Source: Azorinus chamasolen (lineage: Eukaryota; Mollusca; Bivalvia; Cardiida; Solecurtidae). Taken from it: a DNA stretch of 64,000 bases. Within the stretch, counting starts at the first letter, position 1; every line of letters starts with the position of its first letter. The stretch spans positions 79,421,620-79,485,619 of the forward strand of contig OY755244.1 in assembly GCA_963576725.1 (NCBI GenBank), read 5' to 3'. The notes under the pieces were generated by a model. That model had not been told where the DNA came from. It was given only the letters and a program-made list of their open reading frames with translations, and made no database searches. Shown piece after piece: positions 1 to 10,982 of the stretch. Made by a program: the position numbers and the translations under genes.

Positions 1-30
1 AAAACACGTTTATATGAGGGAAAGGGTTAA
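1..30. mobile_element. Family A MITE, end only
   Basis: Right end ACACGTTTATATGAGGGAAAGGGTTAA; the rest lies before the window. Confidence 0.85.
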
Positions 31-150
31 ATTTGGATCCGATCCAACTTTGACTACCTCTGGATCGATAAAGCCTTTAAGAAACTATATACCGAGTGTC
101 AAACAGCTTGGATCCAAGCTGTTTGCACAAATCGGTGACAGCGGGATAAG
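31..150. mobile_element. Family G relic, collapsed hairpin
   Basis: The G flank (TTTGACTAC...GTGTCAAACAGC) runs straight into GGATCCAAGCTGTTTGC. The inner stem between the two GGATCC boxes is gone and one box is left. Confidence 0.65.
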
Positions 151-1059
151 GGCTAAGCCTTCGAATTTTATCCATTTATCTGACCATCAATCATTTTCAT
201 CCATCATCCATTTCAGTATAATTTGAGTGTCCTGCTTCTAGTATTGATTTCGTTTAGGTTTTTGTGTCTTCCAATCAGAAAAAATTCAACCCAGACGTTT
301 TTATACACTATTGATGGGGAAAAGCTTTGTCTAAAACAACAAAGCCTATCACAGAACAAAAGATAAAAGTGAGCATTCCAATTCTAATATCGTCATTTCT
401 CAACCAAACCCTATGCTGTGACCACATATGGATTGTTTCCCATTACAAATTTACTAAAAAATGGTCTGCATAGCCTGAGAGCAGTGCCACAGGCTTATGT
501 TGTGTCCAGACAAGCTTGGTTTTATTTAACATTTTTATACTCCTGCTTTTGTTGAATACCCATTTTCTTTAACCCTTAAACCTCAAAAATGCCACAACCG
601 ACATAGCTCGGCTTAAAGTGATAGAGCCGACAATAAACGGATATTTTCAATACCATAATAAAAGTTGGTATTTGTTATATAGAATAATGCTTGTGAAGAG
701 TGTCAATTTGAACTTATATCGAAAAATGCCCCTGTGATATAATAGAGAATAAACCGTGTTCGTCGATACTTACAATTCTTTTGCTATACAAAAACATTTT
801 ATCAACCTATGTCGAACAGTTACAAAACTAAAACGCGATCCGAATAAACTCTAATACATCGGCGAATATTCGTGTCAAACACAGCGTGTTTCGGCCGTTT
901 TTTGCTGTATACTTATTTTCAGCATACAGACAATTGATTTGTGTAACCTTTTAGACATTTTAAAGTAAGTTGCTTTTTTTCAAGTAGAGACTATCATTTT
1001 AAACTACAATATGTTCTGATGCTTACTAAATCGTACTTCAGATTCATTCCAGATTTTAG
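151..1059. other. No gene seen
   Basis: AT-rich. The only recognisable piece is an F half-element near 372-430 (CCAAACCCTATGCTGTGACCAC). Confidence 0.6.
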
Positions 1060-1165
1060 AAGAAATAAAACTTTTTGACCAAGCGTCAAGCGACCTTGAT
1101 CCTGGTGAAACGTCCACGTATTTGGCGTCTCATTTGGATCCAAGCTATTTGCAAATGCTATCCAT
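1060..1165. mobile_element. Family G copy, decayed
   Basis: GACCAAGCGTCAAGC, TTGATCCTGGTGAAACG and GGCGTCTCATTTGGATCC retain the arms with mismatches. Confidence 0.6.
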
Positions 1166-1232
1166 GTTCGGGTAAGGGTTAAAGACTCTATCAAAGATGA
1201 CACTAGGTACGTAGAACCTCAATACGAGTCAT

Positions 1233-1461
1233 TTAACCCTTTCCCTTATGTAAGAGCATTTTGACGCATCTGCAAATAGAGTAGACCCAGATCAGACGGC
1301 TCCTATAGGAGCCGTCTGATCAGGGTCTGCTCTGTTTGCGTATGGTGTAATATAGATCTGATTCTACAGCAGCTTCCTGAGCCAAAATGTCATGTGTTCA
1401 TAGGCCATTATAAAAAAATCTCATTAATATCTATATGAAAATTCATCAGGGAAAGGGTTAA
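1233..1461. mobile_element. Family A2 MITE, complete
   Basis: TTAACCCTTTCCC to GGGAAAGGGTTAA, 229 bp, with an almost perfect hairpin at about 1272-1340 centred on GGCTCCTATAGGAGCC. Confidence 0.9.
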
Positions 1462-1559
1462 AATAAATCGAATACTGGTATTGAAGGCAGATGGCAGCTT
1501 AACATTTACCACGCTATGAAAAAAAAACCTGTCTGCTCCAAATTTGGTTTTGTGCAATT

Positions 1560-1634
1560 GTGACTACTATCGATTCGATCCAGGTTTTGAGAAACTACAG
1601 ACCAAGCGTCAAACAACTTGGGTCCTGATAAGAC
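1560..1634. mobile_element. Family G left half
   Basis: GACTACTATCGATTCGATCC ... AGCGTCAAACAACTTGGGTCCTGATAAGACGCC, running directly into the 42-bp array; the right arm is absent. Confidence 0.55.
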
Positions 1635-2255
1635 GCCAATTTGTAACAAACAATATGCGATATTTCGTATTAGGTTGCCTATATATAACAAACAATATGT
1701 TCAAGATGCATATGAAAGATGTCTATTTGTAACAAACAGTATTTCATATTTCACATTAACCCTTTCCCTGTTCTATGCTTAGTCCAAATTTTAATAACAA
1801 CTGAATATTCATGAACACAACAGTTATAATCAAATATGGAAGTTGGGACATTGCATCCATTTTAGAAAGTAAAGAAATAGATCTATCAAATTCCATAGGC
1901 AAAAAGAGCAGACCCTGATCAAACGGCTCCTCTAGGAGCCGTCTGATCTGGGTCTACTCTGTTTGCAATTGCGTGAAAACACGTTTCTATGAGGGGAAAG
2001 GGTTAAGATGCCTATTTGTAAAAAGGAATATGCCATATTTCGTATTAAGATGCCTATTTGTAACAAACAATATGTCATATTTCATAATAGTATTTCTATT
2101 TGTAACAAACAGTATGCCATATTTCGTTTTGGGCTGCGTATTTGTAACATAGAATACATTGTATGTCTTGTTTCATATTTAGTTGTCCATTTGTAACAAA
2201 CAATGTCTTATTTCATATTAAGATGCCGATTTGTAACAAACAACATGATAGTTTA
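1635..2255. repeat. 42-bp minisatellite interrupted by an A1 element
   Basis: About eight units of GATGCCTATTTGTAACAAAC + AATATGYCATATTTCRTATTAA. The length is a multiple of 3, which explains the small open frames here. An A1 copy splits the array at 1756-2006. Confidence 0.85.
1756..2006. mobile_element. Family A1 MITE inside the minisatellite
   Basis: 251 bp, TTAA at both ends. The empty site CATATTAAGATGCC is seen in the neighbouring units, proving a TTAA duplication on insertion. Confidence 0.92.
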
Positions 2256-2837
2256 TGACAAGCATATAAATGTGAAGAAGTTTAGGGCCCAGAAAGCCAG
2301 TTATCATATTAATAGAAACCGTTTAGCTACAGACAGAAAGAGTGGACTTTGTTCTCTGTATTATGTATGAGTTGCATGTTAAGTTGCCTCTCTATGATAC
2401 TTTAGCAGCTCTATGTTATTGATATTACGGCTCGTATCTGTCATTTATTCGACGTCAATAAGAACATTATAAGTCCCCAATTATACAAATTGCATTCTTA
2501 TGCAGCTGAGCCTGTTCTTTTGACATAAAGCGGTGGTATGTTGAGTTGATGTCTGGCAGATATGATAGTTTCGCCTGTATGATACAAATATGCGATTTCA
2601 GCAATGTCTAACAGTGAACATTTCAGAGTTTAGCATACCAGGTTCTGTAATGTCTAGTTTACATTTGTCAAGGAGGCCGTACGATTTCTTTGTCTGCGAT
2701 TTTCCTACGTTTATTTAGGCATCGTAGCTACGGGCTTCGATGTGTTTTGTTCACATTGTATACGACCATCGCACGATAAGTGTGTAAACTGATCGGGGCT
2801 TACCCGCACGATGACTGAGCGGCGACCGTACGGAGAT
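2256..2837. other. No gene seen
   Basis: No repeat family or coding frame recognised. Confidence 0.5.
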
Positions 2838-2925
2838 CGTTCTAAAGAGTGGTCACAACATAGGGTTTGATGGAGAAATAAAGAAGTTATAATTGAAAAT
2901 ATTCTTATCTGGAGCTCTGCTGTAA
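2838..2925. mobile_element. Family F half element
   Basis: TCTAAAGAGTGGTCACAAC ... TTATCTGGAGCTCTG; only the right arm remains. Confidence 0.7.
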
Positions 2926-3066
2926 CAACTTACACTGACTGTCTGGCATGAAAGTTCTGAACGTATGAGTCTATCCTTTTTGTAAATGTGTGAAAATACG
3001 CCTATATCAGATAAATGTTTTACCACTTAAGTGAAACCAAATAGACTAAAGTCTATTTCTGAATCT

Positions 3067-3316
3067 TTAACCCTTCGCTTGCTGTTCACGTCAATATATC
3101 TACCTGTAAATAGTGAAGACCCAGATGAGACAGCTCCTGCAGGAGCTGTCTCATCAGGGTCTGCACTATTTACAAATTGATTGTGCAACCAGTGCACACC
3201 ACAACTGTGATTGCAAAGAGAAATAATTGTAGACAGTGAAGATATATGTAATTATACAAAAGGGCATGGGTAAAGAAGAAGAAATGTATTTTAAAATTCA
3301 GCAACAGAAGGGTTAA
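3067..3316. mobile_element. Family E MITE, complete
   Basis: 250 bp, TTAACCCTTCGCTTGCTG to CAGCAACAGAAGGGTTAA. The hairpin at about 3107-3175 is centred on CAGCTCCTGCAGGAGCTG. Confidence 0.9.
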
Positions 3317-3439
3317 AATAAGGGGCACCTTTATCCCTTCAACACAGAAATGCACTGTTTGTTTGTTGGTTTTGATTACGGTCCGACTATGCTCACTATG
3401 TGCTAATTGGACGCACCAGGTAGAGGGGAGTGGATACAG

Positions 3440-3615
3440 GGAAGTCCGGGCGCGATGTTTTTCATGTTCTTTTAGATGCCCAGTGTAAATCACTGATACA
3501 TCGGACCTGGGTTTATAGTGTCTCGTCCGAAGGACTTGGTCCAGCGGGGGATCGAACCAAGAACCCTTGGTATTGTAATCGAGCGCATTAGCCACACGAC
3601 CACGTCCGCTGGTCC
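3440..3615 (-). mobile_element. tRNA-derived SINE
   Basis: Read on the minus strand: GTGGTCGTGTGGCTAATGCG (A-box-like), then GGTTCGATCCCCC (B box, + strand 3546-3558), with flanking CCAGCGG/CCGCTGG resembling an acceptor stem. An unrelated body follows, without a functional cloverleaf. The SINE's far end is not clear. Confidence 0.6.
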
Positions 3616-3704
3616 GAGAAATGCACTGCCATTTGCAAATAGTGTCATCTAGTCAGGGTCCGCACTGTTTGTAAAACGCAAAGTCACGTACCAAGTTCAA
3701 GCCA

Positions 3705-3920
3705 TTAACCCATTCCCTCATAGGCTATTTTAGATACAGCCTTTTTGAATAAATCTACCGAAAAGGAGTACTAACTAGAGAAAAGGAAAAAATTAGAAAT
3801 TTATAAGCAAACAGAGCAGATCCTGATCAGACGGCTCCTAAAGGAGCCGTCTGATCTGGGTCTACTCTGTTTGCAAATGCGTAATAACTAATAAGGCGTT
3901 TATATGGAGCAAAGGGTTAA
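3705..3920. mobile_element. Chimeric MITE: B left end, A hairpin and right end
   Basis: Starts as B (TTAACCCATTCCCTCATAGG ... GAGAAAAGGAAAAA) and switches near 3800-3810 to the A hairpin (GCAAACAGAGCAGATCCTGA) and an A right end (CAAAGGGTTAA). Confidence 0.85.
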
Positions 3921-4030
3921 GTGTTTGAGAAATTATTTACCTAGTGAGAACTAGTTTGGATCCTGATAACACGCCTAGTTACTCGGTGAGCCATCTGGAT
4001 CCACGCTGTTTGCAAATCCCAATCAGATCA
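3921..4030. mobile_element. Family G copy
   Basis: TTTGGATCCTGATAACACGCC ... GGTGAGCCATCTGGATCC, abutting the chimeric MITE. Confidence 0.65.
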
Positions 4031-4214
4031 CGGACAGCAGCCTACGTTCTAATGTCTTACGACTTTTCCCTTGAGTAATGTGACTATTAGCATTGATCTT
4101 TTACGTAAACAAAATATGTAGAAAATGTCAAGTTGTATTAATGTACTTGATACGATAAGCACATATCGTTAACAGTGTATATCTGTGGCTGGTGCATGCT
4201 CCATTTGTTCAACT

Positions 4215-4372
4215 CCTGATCCCGAGGTTATTATACTTTCTGTTTGAGGTTGAGTTCATTATCAAGCATCAGATTGGCCAGATTTTTAGCAAGCTCAAAA
4301 TCTGTCCAATCAGATACTTGAAAATGAACTCAGACTCACACTTAGAAACGTTATAACCTCAGGGTCAGGATT
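4215..4372. mobile_element. Family H palindromic element
   Basis: Inverted ends TCCTGATCCCGAGGTTAT / ATAACCTCAGGGTCAGGA around CAGATTGGCCAGATTTTTAGC and its complement. Confidence 0.75.
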
Positions 4373-4444
4373 TACGAGAGAAATCTAGAATGCAAAACAA
4401 ATCAACACGCAAGCAGTTTAGAAATTCTTGCAGATACGCTTTCA

Positions 4445-4535
4445 GCCTGTAGTCTGGGTTCATACACAAACATATGATTGGTCAGATTCTGGGGAAGTTC
4501 AAATTCTGACCAATCAGGTACTGAAGAATTACGTC
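4445..4535. mobile_element. Family H, core only
   Basis: TGATTGGTCAGATTCTGGGG / TTCAAATTCTGACCAATCAG; the outer ends are lost. Confidence 0.6.
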
Positions 4536-4675
4536 GGGCCAGACGTCAACATAACATCAACACAAATATTTGGTTGTTTGTATCGAGGTAACGCCCAGTT
4601 TCTCAGCGTCTTGTCAAAAACTGTGCGCATAGGTCATAATTTCGTCCACATAATGCTTAAGTATTGCCACACAGT

Positions 4676-4876
4676 TTAACCCATTCCCTCATTGGCTATT
4701 TTTAAACCCCAACCTCTTTGAATAAATCTACCAAAAAGGAGCATTTAGATCTACTAAAGAAAAGGAAAATTTTAGAATTGTGTAGTTTTTAAATAATTTA
4801 AATATTTATCACAATGGTTTCATAAAGTGACTTTTACAGAGGCGTAGAAAGGCGTATTTATGAAGGAAAGGGTTAA
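4676..4876. mobile_element. Family B MITE, apex deleted, A-type right end
   Basis: Left TTAACCCATTCCCTCATTGG, right GGCGTATTTATGAAGGAAAG+GGTTAA. The apex GCTCCTATAGGAGC is missing. Confidence 0.8.
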
Positions 4877-5799
4877 ACAAATAACAATAAATGCTCCCGC
4901 TTAAATGAAACAAAATAAAATAACAGCCATGCATTCATATAAAGAAAAGTAAAATGATAGGCTTTTAGATACAACAAAATGTGCCAGAGGCCAACATAAG
5001 CAAATATCGTATCGTATAGATTAAACTGTCTTGAAGTACAGCATGTTTTGAAAATACCTCATCACCATTGAAATAATGCTGTTTTGGCATTTAAGGGAAT
5101 ATTTCCCTCAACTTATGAAATAAAATGCATTTGTGAATCAATAATAATGATTTGCATTATCACTAGCAATAGTTTGTAGCATTGCGATATAGCGAACACA
5201 TACGGAACCAGCCGGAACGCCTCGGGGATCCTACCAGAACGTTGCCGAGTACTTACGATTTATACGGAACTAAAATGCACACGAATTTCTCGGCAACATC
5301 GATATTTCATTATCAAACTTTCGCTATTCATAGCAAGTGATTTACACAACCTAATGCTTTTTAGTAAATAAACCACAATTTTATTCCCTTATTACATACT
5401 TCTACAATGCGCCATTTATATACACATCACGTTTAAAGTATGTCTTTTATAAACATTTCATTGAGTATACGATCAGAAACAAATTACCATAATACCTCAA
5501 TGTCTGTTTTAAATGTGTCAAACTATGATATTAAGTGTGTTTGCTTGGTAAACTTCGATTGTATTAATGCAAATCTGAGAAAGGTACCTCTAGTTCAGTT
5601 AAGCGATGTTCAATCTCACGTGCCAGCGGTATGTCATCATCTACGTCACATCCGGGATGCCACAAGCCGGAACTAAGGACGAGTTGTCTTCTCTTGTGGC
5701 ACACCTGACAAACCCACTCCATCTCCTTAAAAATAAAATTGATCATGGTCTGCTAAAATCATTCTAAAGTATGGTATACTCCTTTCCCCGCTGAACGAA
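4877..5799. other. No gene seen
   Basis: Short frames around 5440-5746 overlap on both strands without a family match or a convincing splice context. Confidence 0.5.
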
Positions 5800-5905
5800 C
5801 CTGGCCTACACTTGCAAACAGTTCAGCGTCTCATCAGGATCCAAGCTGTTTCAAACTCGGTCATTAATTTCTCAAGAACATTCTCGAATTGGAAGTAGTG
5901 AACAC
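5800..5905. mobile_element. Family G relic
   Basis: AGCGTCTCATCAGGATCCAAGC plus the flank TCTCAAGAACATTCTCGAAT..GGAAGTAGTGAAC; the left arm is mostly lost. Confidence 0.55.
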
Positions 5906-5928
5906 TTCAAAAGATCCATTACTTTTAC

Positions 5929-6131
5929 CAGTAAAACCTCTCTATAACGGCCACTAAATTACATCAAGTATTTTGTGTTAAAGATAGGTGGCTGCTTAAA
6001 GCAAGCTGAAAGTAAAACAGAACGCTCCTATAGGAGCGTTTTGTTTTACTTTCGGCTTGGTTTAAGCAGCCACCTGCCATAAATACCAACTAATTAACAC
6101 ACTTTAGTGGCCGTTATAGAGAGGTTTTACT
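5929..6131. mobile_element. Family C MITE
   Basis: CAGTAAAACCTCTCTATAAC to GTTATAGAGAGGTTTTACT; hairpin apex CGCTCCTATAGGAGCG. Confidence 0.88.
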
Positions 6132-6291
6132 TTTACGACGGCGCAAGGGTACACATCTTCTACTTGTAAATGCCCACCTATCTGGATCAAGTGCTGCCTT
6201 ACAAAATGTCTTTTTAGACCTCCTATTACATTTCTGTGCAGCAAAACACCTCTAAATCGGATTTTCGCTAAGAATAATTTAAATATATTCA

Positions 6292-6705
6292 CAATAGAAC
6301 CTGTCTTAAGTGGCCATCAAAACCAGGTCTAATAATAAGTATTTAAGACAGATGGCAGCTTAATGCATTAACCCTTTCCCTATTCTATATGTATTCCAAA
6401 TTTCAAAACCTAATGAATATTCATGGACAAAATAAGTATAATTAAATGTGGAAAGTGGGACATTGAAGTCATTTTAGAAACTAAAGAAAAAGATATTTCA
6501 AATTCCATTAGCAAACAGAGCAGATCCTGATCAGACGGCTCCTATAGGAGCCGTCTGATCAGGGTCTACTCTGTTTGCAAATGCGTGAAATCACGTTTAT
6601 ATGAAGGAAAGGTTTACTCTCACCCGCACTAACCAACCGCCTGCTTTTTAAGACTCCTATTTTCAATAAATGATGGCCGCTTAAGAGAGGTTCTACAGCA
6701 GATGG
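6292..6705. mobile_element. Family D1 MITE split by an A1
   Basis: Left part CAATAGAACCTGTCTTAAG to 6367, right part from CTCACCCGCACTAACC to GAGAGGTTCTACAG. The D hairpin apex was lost around the insertion. Confidence 0.78.
6368..6616. mobile_element. Family A1 MITE nested in D1
   Basis: TTAACCCTTTCCCTATTC to GAAGGAAAGGTTTA (last TTAA mutated); hairpin GGCTCCTATAGGAGCC intact. Confidence 0.88.
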
Positions 6706-6727
6706 GTAGCTATTTGACACTTTACCT

Positions 6728-6950
6728 GGTACATACGCATTTTCACGCCATTACAAACAGAGTAGGGCCAGATCAGATAGCTCCAGTTAGAGCTGTCTGA
6801 TTACGGCCAGTCTACTCTATTTGCTATGGAATTATATTGAAATGGTTATAATGTTTCTGCAATGGTTAAAAGTTCCCTGATTTAGATACCCTAATAAAAT
6901 TTCAGTCAATGAATAACAATGAAGGGATAAATTATTGCACAAGTATTCAT
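6728..6950. mobile_element. Family A2, decayed
   Basis: ACAAACAGAGTAGGGCCAGA ... TGATTACGGCCAGTCTACTC; no clean TTAA end. Confidence 0.6.
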
Positions 6951-6992
6951 GAAATATAGGGTCAATACAGAGTATTATAGCTGCCACCAATT

Positions 6993-7371
6993 TTAACCCA
7001 TTCCCTCATATTGTCGCCTTTTGACGCCTCTGTAAAAAGTCACCTTTTGAAACCATTGTGATAAATAGAGTATTGGTCCTATAGGAGCAAATACTCTATT
7101 TATCACAATTGGTTCAAAATTACTAAATATTTCAATATTTCCTTTTTTCTAGTAAATGTTCCTTTTCAGTAGATTTATTTAAAGAGCTTAAATCACCTTT
7201 TGAAACCATTGTGATAAATAGAGCATTGGTCCTATAGGAGAAAATACTCTAACACATTTGGTTCAAAACTACACAATTCTAAATCTTTCCTTCTTTCTAG
7301 TAAATGCTCCTCTTCAGTAGATTTACTTAAAGAGGTTTGGTCTAAAAATAGTCTACGGGTGAATAGGTTAA
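6993..7371. mobile_element. Family B MITE with duplicated core
   Basis: TTAACCCATTCCCTCATA at the left, a decayed B end at the right. The core from CACCTTTTGAAACCATTGTG is present twice, 153 bp apart (7041 and 7194). Confidence 0.85.
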
Positions 7372-7638
7372 AGACGGACATTGATGCTAATTAAAAAGTC
7401 CTTAGATTGAGAGCTTTTACTGTACTTTTAAAAACAATCGATATTTTTCTTACTGTTTCAATAGCCGACATAGCGTCATGGGAAAATTATTCTCTCCTTA
7501 AGATCAATTATTTCTTAAATGTTTCTTCGGCTTAAGAATCTGCTGGCTGTAAGACTTCCAGACAAACACGTAATTTCACTAGAATATGACCATTTTCGAG
7601 GGAGATACAGCCAGCAATGAAAAGTAATTAATATATTT

Positions 7639-7889
7639 TAATCCTTTACTCCATAAAAACGCCTTTCTGTGCCTTTGCAAACAGAGTACACCCAGATCAA
7701 ACGGCTCCTGTAGTAGCCGTCTGATCAGGGTCTGCTCTGTTTGATTATGATATAATACAGATAATTATGATTATACATTTCCTGTCATTACCAAAACAAA
7801 TGGGCCCATGTGCTATTATAACAATTATTGAAATAGATGTTCATGACGTCATTAATCTTTTCATGAATGTTCATGGAGTAACGGGTTAA
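7639..7889. mobile_element. Family A2 MITE
   Basis: TTAATCCTTTACTCC to ACGGGTTAA; its last TTAA is also the first of the next element. Confidence 0.82.
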
Positions 7890-8059
7890 CCCTTTCCCTG
7901 TTCTATGTTTATTTCAAATTTTGATACCTACTGAATATTCATGGACAAAATAGAAATAAAGAAATATGGAAGGTAGAACATTGCAGCCATTTTAGAAAGT
8001 AAAGAAACAGATCTATCAAAGTCCATAAGCAAACACGTTTGTATAAGGGAAAGGGTTAA
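7886..8059. mobile_element. Family A1 MITE without hairpin
   Basis: Both TTAA ends are present. AAGCAAAC joins directly to ACGTTTGTATAAGG, so the entire stem is deleted. Confidence 0.85.
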
Positions 8060-8142
8060 TTAATGGAAATATAATTCGATGTTTCATAAAAACATATTTA
8101 ATTACTGAGCTGTAGATAAAAAACGTATATACATTGTATCTA

Positions 8143-8323
8143 TTAAACCTTAATCTCATAGGCTATTTTTAGATACAACCTCTTTGAATAAATCTACCGC
8201 AAAGGAGCATTAACTAGAGAAAAGGAAAAATTTAGAATTTTGTAGTGTTGAAACCATTGTGATGGTTTCAAAATTGAATTTTACAAAGGCGTAGGAAGGC
8301 GTATTTATGGAGGAAATGGTTAA
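8143..8323. mobile_element. Family B MITE without hairpin
   Basis: ACCATTGTGATGGTTTCA replaces the stem; right end GGCGTATTTATGGAGGAAAT+GGTTAA. Confidence 0.8.
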
Positions 8324-8328
8324 TATAT

Positions 8329-8432
8329 CTTTTCCCCCAGCTAAATCTTATCTTGCTATACTACACATTAGAATTGCCTCGGAGAGGCGACTCTAATGAG
8401 TAGCAACAAGATAAAGTTTGGCGGAGAAATAT
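8329..8432. mobile_element. Diverged family F-like hairpin
   Basis: TTTCCCCCAGCTAAATCTTA ... TTAGAATTGCCTCGGAGAGGCGACTCTAA ... AAGTTTGGCGGAGAAA in two arms. It has the layout of F, but most stem bases differ and remain paired. Confidence 0.65.
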
Positions 8433-8750
8433 CAAAACTATCTTTTTAGATTTCCTAAATACGTACCTTATCTACAGTTCTAGTTTTACATTATGAACCA
8501 GTCAGAAAGTGTATTTCGATATGATGCAACGAATCATATAAGTATTAGAGAACGTGTTCTGTCAATGACAATAAAAATACCAGAGTGAATACATGTACGA
8601 TACAAAGTCTTTACCATGCTGAAACAACTGATTGTGCAAATATACTTTTTTCTTATCGATTCTAAGGAATGTGTGCATATAAATGACACTATATATAAAT
8701 GTATGCGTTTCACTTATTCAAAGTATAATATGTATAACATATGTTAAAAC
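8433..8750. other. No gene seen
   Basis: AT-rich, nothing recognised. Confidence 0.5.
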
Positions 8751-8915
8751 CAGAGCTACAGATAAAGGTGCGTACTCAAATACTAAAATTGCCATTTCTC
8801 CACCAAACCCTATGTTATGACCACACTAAAGAGTGGTCACAACATCGGGTTTGGTGGAGAAATACAGAAGTTATTTTTGAAAATGTTTGAATTTACGAAT
8901 CTTATTAGGACCTCC
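8751..8915. mobile_element. Family F element, tip deleted
   Basis: CAGAGCTACAGATAAAGGTG start; GACCACACTAAAGAGTGGTC shows loss of the hairpin tip. Confidence 0.78.
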
Positions 8916-9200
8916 TCAGGTTGAAACTGATTACATGTTATCTATTGGCAATCCGTAACATAACTCCTATCGTTTATATTGTAAGAGGAGAGGAATGCAT
9001 AGCTAAAACAAAAGATGTTCACTTAAATACACGCTTCGCAAAAAGCCTCAGCATCATAGCTACTCGTTAGATTCCTCTTAAAGAAGACGTTCTAATTAGA
9101 AATCACAAATTAAGGTTTGGTAAAATAATACCTTAAGAATCCCCATCCCCACAGGATAGTACTTTAATAATGGTCCAGCCATATCAATAATAGATATATA

Positions 9201-9412
9201 CAGTGAAACCCCTCTAAACCGGAATTATAGTGGAGAAGAATTCAGATATCTTTAGGCAAGTGGCTGCTTAATGTAGGGTGAAAGTCATGCAGAAAGCTCC
9301 TAGAGGAGCTTTCTGCATGGCTTTCACCAGGTGCAGGTGCATTAAGCTGCCACCTATCTCCAAGACCGATATATATACGAAAATAAACGTCCGGTTTAGA
9401 GGGGGTTTACTG
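9201..9412. mobile_element. Family D2 MITE, complete
   Basis: TA|CAGTGAAACCCCTCTAAAC to GTTTAGAGGGGGTTTACTG|TA; apex AAGCTCCTAGAGGAGCTT. Confidence 0.88.
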
Positions 9413-9839
9413 TATAATATATGAACGAACCAGTGAGAAATTACGAACCCCATGCTATTATCGGAAACACTGTGGATTGTCACATATTATGTGTTCAGTT
9501 ATGTAGGCAGTAATGTGCCCAATAAGGTTCTGTTAGTTTGGTTATCAATCTTCTTTTCAAATATATGCATGGAATTGTATATTCGTTCCAAACATTGTCC
9601 GACAACTCAACCGCAAGTCAAGGTCACTATTTAAATTTCACGTACAGCGCAACACAAAATTATGCAATGAAGAGACGGACTACTTTATCAAAATCCAATC
9701 AGCACAAATATAATGCAGTCATCATTTATTAAACCTTGCCATGATGTAAAAAAGTAATATCTCTTAAATAACATCTGATTTAGCGCAAATGTGTTTTGTT
9801 TTCTTCAAATGTGTTCAAGATTCTAAGAAATTCTATGAA
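9413..9839. other. No gene seen
   Basis: Overlapping short frames in different phases; no domain recognised. Confidence 0.5.
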
Positions 9840-9912
9840 AAGTGTCAACCAGTATGAATTCTGACCAGACGTTTCTCGGCATCTCATCTGGATCCAAGCT
9901 GGTTGTTAACGC
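9840..9912. mobile_element. Family G relic
   Basis: TCTGACCAGACGTTTCTCGG and CATCTCATCTGGATCCAAGC arms. Confidence 0.55.
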
Positions 9913-9918
9913 CAATTA

Positions 9919-10063
9919 GGATCCAAGGTTATAAATCGTCTGAGTCTGCGATCATTCTCAAATATCTGATTGGTCAAATTCTGAGCAAGCTCAGAATCTG
10001 ACCAATCAGATGCTTGGGAATGATCTCAGACTCAAACCAACAGTTATATAACATTGGGGGCCC
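9919..10063. mobile_element. Family H element
   Basis: TCTGATTGGTCAAATTCTGA / TCAGAATCTGACCAATCAGA with flanking TGAGTCTG / CAGACTCA. Confidence 0.75.
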
Positions 10064-10454
10064 GGTTGCGATACGCGCTGGATAAGGGTAAAATTGTTCA
10101 CTGAAATCGGTCTCGACATGGTTGTGCCACTGGAAGCATCCGTCTTGTTTGTTTTCATACAGCCGAACGCCCTGTTGTCATTTTCTATCGGGCATGTCCT
10201 TGTCCTCCACTACTATATTCCCTGGCATTCATAAGCCAAAATCGATCAAAGGAAATATTTCTGACACTGTGCCAAGATTGTCGGTGTCTAGGGATGCCGG
10301 CTATAACGTTTCTGACTTTTGTAAAGCTTTGTATTTTCCTATTTTGCTTACAAGGCAAGTTTCCTTATATTTAGCCCTCGTCCAGCTGCACAGATTATGT
10401 CTATACTTAAAACTCCGATATGTTTCATTTTTACATACTTCCAATTCGTTCAAA
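10064..10454. other. No gene supported
   Basis: A 116-codon open frame (10122-10472) runs into a G element and shows no domain; I do not call it a gene. Confidence 0.5.
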
Positions 10455-10560
10455 TTGTTCAGAAACTATTGACTGAGAGTCAAACAGCTTGGATCCTGAT
10501 GAGACGCCGAGTAACTCGGCGTCTCATCTGGATCCAATCTGTTTGCAAAAGCTAGTCTGG
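10455..10560. mobile_element. Family G element with intact hairpin
   Basis: CAGCTTGGATCCTGATGAGA / TCTCATCTGGATCCAATCTG around GCCGAGTAACTCGGC. The T-bearing arm is next to the conserved flank. Confidence 0.8.
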
Positions 10561-10666
10561 TCACTCTTAGCAGAATAAGGATAAATAAGAATTTCGGATC
10601 GCGTCGCAATGATGCAATCAATAGTATCAAATTAACGCTGTCATTGCAAAAGGCAAATCTGGGATC

Positions 10667-10725
10667 GCGCTTGTAAACAGTTTAGATCCAGATAAGACGT
10701 CAAGTTTATCGGCATCCGGCAATGT
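10667..10725. mobile_element. Family G half
   Basis: AACAGTTTAGATCCAGATAAGACG then a decayed tip. Confidence 0.5.
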
Positions 10726-10982
10726 TCAAAATCGTTTGATACTGTGATTAGGTTAAAGAAACAAAAGTAAGAAAACAGCAAAACCTGAAAATCAAAACAG
10801 ACCAAAACATTTGCAGACGACAAAAATTGGCAGCGAGCGTGTTCATTGAGAAGGGACACTGCTACTAATGCTCTTCCAGAATATACTGTAGACTGATGTT
10901 CTTGCTGCCGCCCATATAATTTAAATTGACTGTCTGTGTTGAAGATTTGATAACCAGTCTATCAACAGTCTCTAATTGTTTG

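Noticed and set aside
3170..3595. 141-codon minus-strand frame
   Set aside because: It starts in the tRNA-derived SINE and ends in a family E element; no domain.
3545..3615. Functional tRNA gene
   Set aside because: The B box is good but the A box and arms do not fold into a cloverleaf; better as a SINE head.
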